Assembly (NCBI RefSeq): GCF_900108515.1
Contig: NZ_FNWW01000003.1
Coordinates: forward strand, 62,001 to 126,000
DNA from: Halobacillus karajensis
GTDB taxonomy: Bacteria; Bacillota; Bacilli; Bacillales; Halobacillaceae
Direction of reading: 5' to 3'
DNA: 64,000 nt
Positions 7,711 to 15,435 of this stretch are shown here, piece after piece. A program made the position numbers and the translations under genes. The notes below the pieces were generated by a model that was given only the letters and a program-made list of their open reading frames with translations, made no database searches and was not told the origin of the DNA. Positions within the stretch are counted from its first letter, which is position 1; every line of letters begins with the position of its first letter.

Positions 7711-7727
7711 TGTAAGGAATTCTAACA
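7711..7727. promoter_or_regulatory. GlnR/TnrA operator upstream of glnA
   Basis: TGTAAGGAATTCTAACA fits TGTNA-N7-TNACA exactly on both strands. It lies in the divergent region, 77 bp from the glnA start and 128 bp from the start at 7855. Confidence 0.75.
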
Positions 7728-7854
7728 TAAAGTGTAGACAAATCTCAATTGCCTTTTTACTAAATTCCCTGAATTTTTATGGTTAAACCTCTTCCTAAGC
7801 AAAAAAATAACCCCCCTGACATATGGTGAAATATGGGCAGAATGGGGGGAGATT

Positions 7855-8247
7855 ATGAATGGGAAAATCCTTGTAATCATGCAGTCTGCGACGGTTTTTG
7901 GATACTTGATTTTCATCTCGTGGATCGACATGAAACTTCAGCAGCAGGCTGCTTTTACAAAAAATTTTTATTTTTATATTATTTTCGGACAACTCGCCTA
8001 TATTCCCGTCGGTTTTTTGATTGGTTTACAAAAATTTTTACGGCTTTGGAAAAAGGAAGGGAGGTTTAAATGGAAGAAAAGATATGGGGTGGGGTTTGTT
8101 GTTCCTTGCGCGTATTTCCTTGTCGTGCCCTATCTCCTACCCGTAGATTCACTATTTCCTTATTCTATGATGACACATCCGACCATTAGTGCGGTTGTAC
8201 AGGTGGTTTTTGGCTATTATTTCATGATGAGTCTGGATAAGGACTAA
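7855..8247 (+). CDS. Small membrane protein, unknown function
   Basis: 130 residues with four hydrophobic segments (roughly 5-25, 40-60, 78-97, 105-125) separated by a basic loop KKEGRFKWKKR. A GGGGGGAG site precedes the ATG. Divergent from glnA; no family recognised. It could respond to the same GlnR/TnrA box, but nothing else supports a nitrogen role. Confidence 0.65.
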   Translation: MNGKILVIMQSATVFGYLIFISWIDMKLQQQAAFTKNFYFYIIFGQLAYIPVGFLIGLQKFLRLWKKEGRFKWKKRYGVGFVVPCAYFLVVPYLLPVDSLFPYSMMTHPTISAVVQVVFGYYFMMSLDKD

Positions 8248-8365
8248 CCCTTCTTTTCTATTTCACAGAGAATAATAGGAGAAGATGGACGCAGAACCTA
8301 ATCTATTTTATAATCGAAACGGACAAGCATTCCTACATACCCTTGAAAAAGAAAGGAAGATGATT

Positions 8366-9292
8366 GTGAGTAAAACATTGATTTTCGGTCATAAAAACCC
8401 GGATACGGATACGATTACATCTGCCCTTGTGTACGCGGACTTGAAGAAGGCGCTAGGCGAGGACGTGGAGCCGGTACGCCTGGGAGAGGTGAATGGAGAA
8501 ACACAATTCGCGCTTGATCAGTTCAACGTGGATGCCCCTCGTTTAGTTGAACGCGTGTCGGATGAAGTGGAACAAGTGATTCTTGTGGACCATAACGAAC
8601 GTCAGCAAAGTGCGGATGACATCGAAGACGTACAGGTGTTAGAAGTTATTGATCACCACCGTATCGCGAACTTTGAAACAAAAGGGCCTCTTTACTACCG
8701 TGCAGAGCCTGTAGGCTGTACAGCAACAATCTTAAACAAATTATATAAAGAAAAAGGTCAGGAAGTTTCGAAGCCAATGGCTGGGCTGATGCTTTCTGCG
8801 ATCATTTCTGATTCTCTGTTGTTCAAGTCTCCGACATGTACGGATGAAGATCGTAAAGCGGCAGAAGAACTAGCAGCTATAGCTGGAGTAAACGTGGAAG
8901 AGTATGGATTGAACATGTTGAAAGCTGGTGCGGATATCAGTGATAAATCAGCAGAAGAGTTGATCTCCCTGGATGCGAAAGAATTCGATATGGGGGATAA
9001 AAGAGTAGAAATCGCTCAGGTGAATACGGTAGACACAGATGATGTTCTGTCCCGTAGGAGCGAACTTGAATCAACGATTGAGAAGACGGTTTCCGATAAG
9101 GGTCTTGATCTTTTCGTCCTTGTGGTGACAGATATACTCGAAAGTGATTCCACAGTTGTTGCCGTTGGAAATGAAACTGAAGCGGTTGCCAAAGCATTTG
9201 ACGTGGAGCTTGATGGAAATCAGGCTGTTCTTGAAGGCGTCGTTTCCCGTAAGAAACAAATTGTACCTCCGTTGAATACGTATTTCGGCTAA
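8366..9292 (+). CDS. ppaC: Manganese-dependent inorganic pyrophosphatase
   Basis: A family II (DHH) pyrophosphatase hydrolysing PPi to phosphate. Its N-terminus [19 protein letters not shown] holds the metal ligands, followed by LVDHNE and IDHHR (DHH motif); a C-terminal DHHA2-type domain contains [10 protein letters not shown]. The GTG at 8366 is used because AAAGGA lies 8 nt upstream and it gives 308 residues, the usual family length. In-frame ATGs at 8285 and 8360 would add 27 or 2 residues. A strong terminator follows, so it is a single-gene unit. Confidence 0.95.
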   Translation: MSKTLIFGHKNPDTDTITSALVYADLKKALGEDVEPVRLGEVNGETQFALDQFNVDAPRLVERVSDEVEQVILVDHNERQQSADDIEDVQVLEVIDHHRIANFETKGPLYYRAEPVGCTATILNKLYKEKGQEVSKPMAGLMLSAIISDSLLFKSPTCTDEDRKAAEELAAIAGVNVEEYGLNMLKAGADISDKSAEELISLDAKEFDMGDKRVEIAQVNTVDTDDVLSRRSELESTIEKTVSDKGLDLFVLVVTDILESDSTVVAVGNETEAVAKAFDVELDGNQAVLEGVVSRKKQIVPPLNTYFG

Positions 9293-9295
9293 AAT

Positions 9296-9339
9296 AAAAA
9301 AAGGACGCCTCACCCTTGGGTGCTGGGCGTCCTTTTTTT
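9296..9339 (+). terminator. Terminator of ppaC
   Basis: A 14-bp A/T-ended stem (9296-9309 with 9326-9339) centred on GGACGCC/GGCGTCC and ending in T7. Confidence 0.9.
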
Positions 9340-9413
9340 ATTGTTAAACACCTGCCTGCTTTGGGGGTGGCAAGGCGCTTTCCCTCTTCTTATTCGTAAG
9401 CTTGTTTTTAAAT

Positions 9414-9968
9414 TTATGATAAAAACTGCTCATTAAACGTCCGGATAGTCTCTGTCAATGCGTTCATTTTTTCTTTATCCGTAACTGTAAAAGATTCTTT
9501 GTCCACGATATATTGCACATCGGCCTGGAGTTGAGTCAACTGTGAGGCGATCGCCTCCGCCTGATCGGATTGTTCCTTTTCGAATGAATGGGCGGTCATA
9601 ATGGAGCGCAGTGTAAATAACTCGTTGAAATAATCCTGAAACCATGGTTTCTCTAATTGATTTGACCTCTCTGCGGCGTTTAGCAGTCTTTGGTTTCCAG
9701 TTAATTGCTGCAAACTGCGGGCAAGTAATGTTTCTGCGTACTTATGCTCTTTCGCTGAAGCGTCTTCCTTATGGAAAGAGTCAAACGAAATTCGCACATC
9801 TTCCAGTCGGTACGGCAATTCTTTGACAACGGAAGAAGCAGCGTCCACTGTATAGGTGTCAATGGTGTCTCCACTATTTCCTTCGATCCACAAGGAGGCG
9901 AAAATGATCGTCGTGATTAGAAAAGTGCCGGTAAAAATTTTGTATAGGTTCATGCTCCTCTTCGTCAA
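9414..9968 (-). CDS. Membrane-anchored exported protein, unknown function
   Basis: About 184 residues. An N-terminal hydrophobic stretch (YKIFTGTFLITTIIFASLW) acts as a signal anchor; the rest is helical and acidic with heptad-like stretches. TTG at 9968 is favoured since GGAGGG lies 6 nt upstream; an in-frame ATG at 9953 has AGGAG only 1 nt away. No domain recognised. Confidence 0.65.
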   Translation of the reverse strand: MTKRSMNLYKIFTGTFLITTIIFASLWIEGNSGDTIDTYTVDAASSVVKELPYRLEDVRISFDSFHKEDASAKEHKYAETLLARSLQQLTGNQRLLNAAERSNQLEKPWFQDYFNELFTLRSIMTAHSFEKEQSDQAEAIASQLTQLQADVQYIVDKESFTVTDKEKMNALTETIRTFNEQFLS

Positions 9969-10198
9969 TGCTTTCCCTCCTGTCGATCCTGCCTGACCTA
10001 ACGTCTTCCATGGTACCATGAAAAAAGGAATGTGCCTTCCATACGGAGGTGAATATTTTGTGTACACTTATAGATTGATTTGGAAATGTTTGGGGATTGG
10101 TGTTTATTTTTTCTAAAGCGGCCAGGGATGCTTGGTCCATTCTTGGGTTTATTAGAGGTGGATGACTGAACGTCCAATGCTGGAAAGGGGAGGATGGA

Positions 10199-10563
10199 AT
10201 GGACCGTTTGATTTTATCAGGTGGAGGGGATGCGCAGCTGAACCAAAAAGCGCATGACTTTTTGGCGAAAAGATGAAAAAAAGGGGAAACCCCTTTTGTA
10301 CATCCCGCTGGGCGGTGACCCTGAGGTGAGTCTTTGGCTATAGCTTCCATTACATAAAAAAGGCGCTCGATCCTCATGGAATGACACGTGTGCAAATGTG
10401 GACGGAGTTACATAACAAACGATGGACGGATCTTTTTGATAATTCCGCTGTCTATATCAGCGGAGGATCGACACGTCGGCTTCTGCAAATGGTTAAACAT
10501 CACGGATTTGCTCAAGACTCCTTGCTTTTTACAGAGGCATTAGAAGTTGAAATACATGCTTAA
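10199..10563 (+). pseudogene. Decayed peptidase S51 (dipeptidase E / YgaJ-like) gene
   Basis: ATG at 10199 behind an AGGGGAGG site begins MDRLILSGGGDA, the S51 start. The reading then needs two frame changes: frame 2 runs to a stop at 10274; frame 0 continues KGKPLLYIPLGGDPEVS (to about 10335); frame 1 continues FGYSFHYIKKALDPHGM to ISGGSTRRLLQMVKHHGF and stops at 10563. The order matches the family (GGGDA, YIPL, then the GGxT region) but the catalytic Ser nucleophile region and the whole C-terminal half are missing. Two single-base shifts plus truncation make it non-functional. Confidence 0.75.
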
Positions 10564-10567
10564 GGAA

Positions 10568-10603
10568 AAACAGCATGTCAGGTTTCACTCCCGGCATGTT
10601 GTT
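10568..10603 (-). terminator. Terminator of the GNAT gene
   Basis: AAACAGCATG (10568-10577) pairs with CATGTTGTTT (10594-10603, one G-T); the T-run is on the minus strand. Confidence 0.6.
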
Positions 10604-11185
10604 TCATTCCATTCGTTTCATCCATTCTTCCCGTAAGACCCCCATGCGGATCGAATCATAAAAATGCCCTTCAAAAAGCCGGCACTTGCGCAGACGTCCT
10701 TCGAGTTTCATGCCGAGCTTTTCCCCGACACGTATCATCCTTTGATTTTTGGACCATGTCGTTAAGCCGACGTGTGCAAGCGGAAGCGTTTGGAAAAGAT
10801 GATCGATCCATAACTCAAGCGCCTCAAAGCCATACCCGCCGTTCCAGTAATCAGGATCATAGATGCCTATACCGACTTCAAGCCACAGGGATGACTTATG
10901 CTCCCAGTAATAAGTGACCGTACCAATGGTAGTTCCGTTGACATCAATAATCAGCCGTGAATCCGGTTCATGGGTTCCGAGTCGGTTCTTTCTTGCTGTT
11001 TCGTGACTTCGGTAACTTTCTAATGTATGAGGCTCGAGCGGGTAGTAAGGAGCATCCCATTTTTTCCATTCCGGTTCCTCTCCATTGTAAATCAGCTTGT
11101 ATAAAACGGGAATATCCTCTTCTGTTATCGGTCGTAGTGTCACACGTGTTCCTTGTATGGGTGTTGAGGGATTCAACTGTTGCAT
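10604..11185 (-). CDS. GNAT-family N-acetyltransferase (RimJ/RimL-like)
   Basis: 193 residues. The pattern GTRVTLRPITEEDIPVLYKL is the typical first strand and helix of RimL-type acetyltransferases; GIGIYDPDYWNGGYGFEAL is the acetyl-CoA loop region and SKNQRMIRVGEKLGMKLEGRLR the classic C-terminal motif. These enzymes transfer acetyl from acetyl-CoA to protein N-termini or small amines; the target is unknown. The start at 11185 follows a GGAGGCAGGCGG stretch; an ORF extension to 11218 has no good site. Confidence 0.88.
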   Translation of the reverse strand: MQQLNPSTPIQGTRVTLRPITEEDIPVLYKLIYNGEEPEWKKWDAPYYPLEPHTLESYRSHETARKNRLGTHEPDSRLIIDVNGTTIGTVTYYWEHKSSLWLEVGIGIYDPDYWNGGYGFEALELWIDHLFQTLPLAHVGLTTWSKNQRMIRVGEKLGMKLEGRLRKCRLFEGHFYDSIRMGVLREEWMKRME

Positions 11186-11305
11186 TATCCGCCTGCCTCC
11201 ACTCCGTTTTTCTTCCATCGTACCATAATTAAAAAAGGTCGTTTTAAAAATTCCTCCTGCGGTTATAAATGAAGAAGATGTACATAACCAGGGCAGGTGA
11301 TTATT

Positions 11306-12253
11306 TTGATTGAAGTATTAGCCTACAGCAAGGAAAAAGGGTTTCAGGAATTATCCATTGAACAGCTCCGGGAAGTGGACTGGGATTGGTACTGGGTGGA
11401 TTTTTCCGAGCCTACCGAGAATGAAGTGATTCATCTCGAAAAGACTTTCGATTTCCACCCTTTGGCCATTGAAGATTGTCTGCACGGACTACAGCGACCG
11501 AAACTGGATTATTATGATGACCACACATTTTTCGTCGTTCATTCCGTCCATCCAAAGACGCTTGAGCGTGAAGAGATCGATGTCTTTCTTGGCAAGTGTT
11601 CGATTGTTACTTTTCACAAAGAGAAAAATAGTCCGCTGGAACAGGCGAAACAAGTAGTTAAGCGCAGTAAACAGTTCGACCGTGTGGATGAATATTATAT
11701 CTTTCACCAGATTCTTGATAAGGTGGTCGACCACTATTTTCCACTGATTTATACCATTGAAGATCATATTAATGAAATCGAAGACAATACGAAGGATTTG
11801 TCGATGGAAAAGCTGCTCGAAGCGTTGTTCGACCGCAGAAGTGAACTGTTGACTCTTAGGCAGACGATCCACCCGATGAGGGATCTATTATACCGGATAT
11901 TGAATACCAGTCATTTGGAAGGTGTCTTTGAAAGAAGAGAATACTTTGCAGATATCCATGACCATTTGATAAAGGTAGCGGACATGGTCGCATCCAATAG
12001 GGAAATGACACAGGATATACGGGACAGCTATTTATCCCTCAACTCCCATGAGACGAACCGTACGATGCAAATTTTGACGGTTATTAGTGTCATCTTTATG
12101 CCGCTCACCTTTATTGTCGGGGTGTATGGCATGAACTTCGTCAACATGCCGGAACTGGAAGCGGAGTACGGCTACTTTGCTGTTCGGGGTGTGATGCTTG
12201 CGGTGGCCATTGGTATGTTCTTCAGGTTTAAAAACAAAGGTTGGTTTGATTGA
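11306..12253 (+). CDS. corA: CorA-family magnesium/divalent cation transporter
   Basis: About 315 residues: a long cytoplasmic domain followed by two C-terminal membrane segments, the first ending in YGMNF, the GMN selectivity signature. Conserved elements include HPLAIEDC and RPKLDYYDDHTFFVVHS. CorA pentamers admit Mg2+ (also Co2+/Ni2+). TTG at 11306 is chosen for its spacing (7-8 nt) from GGGCAGG; an in-frame GTG at 11297 overlaps that site. No M-box riboswitch was recognised upstream. Confidence 0.92.
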   Translation: MIEVLAYSKEKGFQELSIEQLREVDWDWYWVDFSEPTENEVIHLEKTFDFHPLAIEDCLHGLQRPKLDYYDDHTFFVVHSVHPKTLEREEIDVFLGKCSIVTFHKEKNSPLEQAKQVVKRSKQFDRVDEYYIFHQILDKVVDHYFPLIYTIEDHINEIEDNTKDLSMEKLLEALFDRRSELLTLRQTIHPMRDLLYRILNTSHLEGVFERREYFADIHDHLIKVADMVASNREMTQDIRDSYLSLNSHETNRTMQILTVISVIFMPLTFIVGVYGMNFVNMPELEAEYGYFAVRGVMLAVAIGMFFRFKNKGWFD

Positions 12254-12268
12254 TTATGGATGCGGGCC

Positions 12269-12303
12269 GGAGGGGATACCGGCGAATCCCTTCCGTCTTT
12301 TTT
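12269..12303 (+). terminator. Terminator of corA
   Basis: GGAGGGGAT (12269-12277) pairs with ATCCCTTCC (12286-12294), followed by a T6 run. Confidence 0.75.
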
Positions 12304-12340
12304 CAGTCCATAGATGGATGAAGGATCACTCCTTCGACCG

Positions 12341-12369
12341 TTAAGAAAAAGAATGGGGCGGTCTATACT
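12341..12369 (+). promoter_or_regulatory. Sigma-A-type promoter of the 17-codon gene
   Basis: TTAAGA (12341-12346), 17 bp, TATACT (12364-12369). Confidence 0.55.
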
Positions 12370-12400
12370 TGAGGTAACAAGAAACGAAGGAGATGATCGT

Positions 12401-12454
12401 ATGATCAACATCTTTGAACTATCTCTGGATATCGAAGAACGCCGCCCTCGCTAA
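12401..12454 (+). CDS. Free-standing 17-residue small protein
   Basis: The ATG follows AAGGAGATGATCGT; the product is MINIFELSLDIEERRPR. It has its own promoter (12341-12369) and its own terminator (12460-12494), so it is a complete monocistronic unit of about 110 bases. The pattern M-x-x-x-F-x-L-x-L-x-I-x-x-R-R recalls the N-terminus of YrzI-type small Bacillus proteins, but this is only a resemblance. Function unknown; it could instead be a small RNA with an incidental ORF. Confidence 0.55.
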   Translation: MINIFELSLDIEERRPR

Positions 12455-12459
12455 ACGGA

Positions 12460-12494
12460 AGAGACTGGGATTCATTCCCGGTCTCTTTTATTTT
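12460..12494 (+). terminator. Terminator of the 17-codon gene
   Basis: AGAGACTGGGA (12460-12470) pairs with TCCCGGTCTCT (12475-12485, one G-T) with a 4-nt loop, then TTTATTTT. Confidence 0.85.
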
Positions 12495-12556
12495 ACGATG
12501 GGACATCGCCTGGTGTTCGCCAATAGAAGGAATGCTAAAGACCAAATGCTTCCATC

Positions 12557-12585
12557 AAAAAACGCCCCTTCATTGAGGAGCGTTC
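12557..12585 (-). terminator. Terminator of the SET-domain gene
   Basis: AACGCCCC (12561-12568) with GGAGCGTT (12577-12584), one G-T; the T6 run is on the minus strand, just beyond the stop. Confidence 0.7.
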
Positions 12586-12587
12586 TA

Positions 12588-12977
12588 TTATTGATCTTCG
12601 TCTTCTTGATCGAACCAAAGAAGTTCTTGTTCATCAACAAAACCGTTGTAATTAATATAAACTTCTTCATCGGCTTTGATATCTTGATAAGCATAAAAGT
12701 CAAACGTATGATTGTCGAAATTAATGACATAATTCGCATTCGGCTGATAGGAATGGTTAAACATCATGCCATACCCCAGCAAAAAGGCCGTGTGGTTCTC
12801 ACCATATTCGAAGGCATAATCAGCCAGACGGGTTTTTTCAATATGAATGTGTTCCTCATTGGGATAGGGGATTACAGGAGCCTGATGAATCAGCTCATTT
12901 TTAGCAATATCCCGTTTTGCGAATATCCCACGGTTCAATTCTTCGTTATCAAGCGTAGACGTGCGGACTTCTATCAT
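12588..12977 (-). CDS. SET-domain protein (putative protein-lysine methyltransferase)
   Basis: 129 residues, a minimal SET domain. The N-terminal RGIFAKRDIAKNELI corresponds to the S-adenosylmethionine-binding GxFA motif; MFNHSYQPNANYVINF is the NHxxxPN pseudoknot motif; a later IKADEEVYINYN matches the ExxxNY strand. Acidic tail. Bacterial stand-alone SET proteins are known but their substrates are mostly undefined. Start at 12977 follows GCAGGTGAAG; a longer ORF start at 13016 lacks a site. Confidence 0.85.
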   Translation of the reverse strand: MIEVRTSTLDNEELNRGIFAKRDIAKNELIHQAPVIPYPNEEHIHIEKTRLADYAFEYGENHTAFLLGYGMMFNHSYQPNANYVINFDNHTFDFYAYQDIKADEEVYINYNGFVDEQELLWFDQEDEDQ

Positions 12978-13147
12978 TTTCTTCACCTGCGCTTTCTTTT
13001 CACTAAGACCCATCAATCGTCAGCTCTTCCAGTTTGACAGGTCTATGGATGAAAAGCAACTTTCTTATTTTTTCCTTTTCGAATAGGATTGCCACTCTTA
13101 TAGATAATAAGTGTACATCTCCACTTTTGGAAGGAGCCGTACGTGAT

Positions 13148-14671
13148 ATGAAAAAATTTAACACCGTGTTTAAGGTTTCTGCTGGAATTATGCTTGTCCT
13201 TGTTATCATCGGGGTCGTGTGGCCAGACGGTTTAGAACAAATGACTACAAATGTGAAAGATTTTATCGCTCACACACTCGGCTGGTATTACTTAATTGTT
13301 GTCACACTGTTTGTCCTGGTTTGTCTGGCTTTCCTTTTCACACCGCTTGGCAGGATTAAACTGGGGAAAAAAGGGGAGACTCCAGAGTTTTCAAGACCGA
13401 CCTGGATTGCGATGCTGTTCAGTGCGGGGATGGGAATAGGGATCGTCTTCTGGGGAACGGCTGAGCCGATTAATCACTATGCTCTCAGTTCACCAACAGG
13501 AGAGACGGGAACAGATCAAGCGATTAAAGATGCGATGCGTTTTACATTTTTCCATTGGGGAATTCACGCATGGGCGATTTATGGCATTGTCGCTTTAGTC
13601 CTTGCCTATTTCAACTTCCGTCATGACCATGCAGGACTCATCAGTGCTACTTTAAAACCATTGATTGGGGAAAAGGCGGCTGAAGGTATCATAGGTAAAG
13701 TCATCGACATCCTAGCCGTTATTGCTACCGTCATTGGTGTAGCCACAACACTAGGGTTTGGGGCGGTTCAAATTAATGGGGGACTTTCGTTTTTATTTGA
13801 TATTCCGACAGGTATTCTTGTGCAGTTCATTATTATAGCGATCGTCACAGTCCTGTTCATGATTTCAGCTTGGACAGGCCTTGGAAAAGGTATCAAAATC
13901 CTTAGTAATGCAAATATGGGCCTCGCTGCTTTATTGTTTTTACTTCTCTTTATTGTGGGACCCACGATGTTTATTTTGAATCTATTCACGAGTTCCATCG
14001 GTGCCTATTTTCAATATCTGCCTACCATGAGTTTCCGCATTGCTCCGCTTAACCCAGACACACGTGAATGGATCAATGCATGGACAATTTTTTACTGGGC
14101 CTGGTGGATTGCTTGGTCACCATTTGTCGGCGTGTTCATAGCACGAGTTTCTCGTGGGCGTAGTATTCGTGAATTTGTGTTTACTGTGCTTGTGGTTCCA
14201 TCAGTTATCGGATTCTTATGGTTTGCCACATTCGGAGGGACGGCCATCAATCTTGAGCATAACGCCATTGATACGATCTCTTCACTTGCTACAGAAGAAT
14301 CCTTGTTTGGGGTATTCTCAAATGTCCCGCTTGGCTGGATTGCTTCCATTGTGGCAATGACGCTGATTGCCACATTCTTTATTACATCCGCAGACTCGGG
14401 TACATTTGTACTTGGCATGATGACAACTGGGGGTTCGGAAACCCCGGGGACCTTTATCAAATTAACGTGGGGCGGATTGTTGTCAGCTACTGCTTTAGCA
14501 CTCCTTTACACAGGAGGTCTGCAGGCACTGCAAAATACAATGATTATTGCTGCCCTGCCATTTTCGATCATTATGCTTATGATGGTGATCAGTTTTGTGA
14601 AAGCTATCTATAAAGAAGGAAGAGAACTGGGGATCGGGCGCTTTCACAAACCCAAGGATAAAAAATCATAA
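13148..14671 (+). CDS. BCCT-family glycine betaine/compatible-solute transporter (OpuD-like)
   Basis: About 507 residues with 12 hydrophobic segments. The family's glycine-rich stretch GMGIGIVFWGTAEPINHY and the tryptophan-rich segment WAWWIAWSPFVGVFIARVSRGRSIREF (substrate-binding Trp box and following arginine-rich loop) are intact. BCCT carriers import betaine, ectoine or choline with Na+ for osmoprotection. The ATG at 13148 is used; AAGGAG is 11 nt upstream, a little long. It is a single gene with its own terminator. Exact substrate is uncertain. Confidence 0.92.
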   Translation: MKKFNTVFKVSAGIMLVLVIIGVVWPDGLEQMTTNVKDFIAHTLGWYYLIVVTLFVLVCLAFLFTPLGRIKLGKKGETPEFSRPTWIAMLFSAGMGIGIVFWGTAEPINHYALSSPTGETGTDQAIKDAMRFTFFHWGIHAWAIYGIVALVLAYFNFRHDHAGLISATLKPLIGEKAAEGIIGKVIDILAVIATVIGVATTLGFGAVQINGGLSFLFDIPTGILVQFIIIAIVTVLFMISAWTGLGKGIKILSNANMGLAALLFLLLFIVGPTMFILNLFTSSIGAYFQYLPTMSFRIAPLNPDTREWINAWTIFYWAWWIAWSPFVGVFIARVSRGRSIREFVFTVLVVPSVIGFLWFATFGGTAINLEHNAIDTISSLATEESLFGVFSNVPLGWIASIVAMTLIATFFITSADSGTFVLGMMTTGGSETPGTFIKLTWGGLLSATALALLYTGGLQALQNTMIIAALPFSIIMLMMVISFVKAIYKEGRELGIGRFHKPKDKKS

Positions 14672-14676
14672 TAACT

Positions 14677-14712
14677 AACCCCCGTCCATAGGAACGACGG
14701 GGGTTGTTTTTG
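14677..14712 (+). terminator. Terminator of the BCCT gene
   Basis: A perfect 10-bp stem AACCCCCGTC/GACGGGGGTT (14677-14686 with 14696-14705) followed by GTTTTTG. Confidence 0.9.
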
Positions 14713-14723
14713 TTCCTGTTTAT

Positions 14724-15287
14724 TTATTTTCCTAAAATATCATGATCAACATAGCGTTTCCCGTCCAGTTCACTGATCACGTTAATCGCTACGCGTGCAC
14801 CGTCCCCTGATGTTACGATCGTGTGAACACTCACACCAGCTACCGTGCCTGCTGCCCACATTTTCGGTGAGGAAGTGCGGCCATGTTCATCCGTCTTAAT
14901 GATTTTAGCCACTCGTGGTTCTGTTCCTTCCACGACATCTAGACCGAATGCTTCGGCAGCTTTGACAGACATGCCTGTCGCAAAAATGACATGAGACGCT
15001 TCATAACGGCCTTCTGATGTTTCCACAATATAAAGTTCGCCACTTTCTTTAATGGAGACGACATCACCTTTAACGATTTCTGCTCCAAATTTCTCCGCTT
15101 GCTTCTGGCCCTGTTCCAGGAGTTTTGGCCCTTCAATCGCATCAACTCCATAATGGTTTTCCACCCAAGCCTTGGCGGTAATGCTTTTGCCATTATCAAA
15201 AAGGATGGTCTTCTTACCGGCTTTCGCTGTGAAGAGTCCGGCACTCGCACCGGCGGGACCGGCTCCGATAATTGCCACATCGTACAT
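14724..15287 (-). CDS. Short FAD-dependent oxidoreductase, thioredoxin-reductase-like
   Basis: 187 residues. The FAD dinucleotide loop MYDVAIIGAGPAGASAG opens the protein; the second FAD motif AAGTVAGVSVHTIVTSGDGARVA is near the end. Compared with thioredoxin reductase (about 310 residues) the NADPH-binding domain and the CxxC redox pair are missing, with the FAD halves joined directly. Coding is intact with a good AAAAGGAGTGA site, so this appears to be a genuine compact family and not a truncation. Electron donor and acceptor unknown. Confidence 0.8.
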   Translation of the reverse strand: MYDVAIIGAGPAGASAGLFTAKAGKKTILFDNGKSITAKAWVENHYGVDAIEGPKLLEQGQKQAEKFGAEIVKGDVVSIKESGELYIVETSEGRYEASHVIFATGMSVKAAEAFGLDVVEGTEPRVAKIIKTDEHGRTSSPKMWAAGTVAGVSVHTIVTSGDGARVAINVISELDGKRYVDHDILGK

Positions 15288-15369
15288 TCAATCACTCCTT
15301 TTGAAAGTCTCTTATTTATTATATCGGAATTTTCTGTTCATTTAAATTTATAAATCATTTCATTTACCG

Positions 15370-15398
15370 TTGCTTTCCATGTAGAAGTCTTGTACTAT
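15370..15398 (+). promoter_or_regulatory. Promoter of the MFS exporter gene
   Basis: TTGCTT (15370-15375), 17 bp, TACTAT (15393-15398), about 37 bp before the TTG start. Confidence 0.5.
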
Positions 15399-15435
15399 AT
15401 TTCGAGTAACGAAAGATTGAAGGGAGAGGTCTAAG

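Noticed and set aside
9874-10395. 173-codon minus-strand ORF overlapping the membrane-anchored gene and the S51 remnant
   Set aside because: No ribosome site at its start, low-complexity composition, and it lies opposite clearly recognisable coding sequence.
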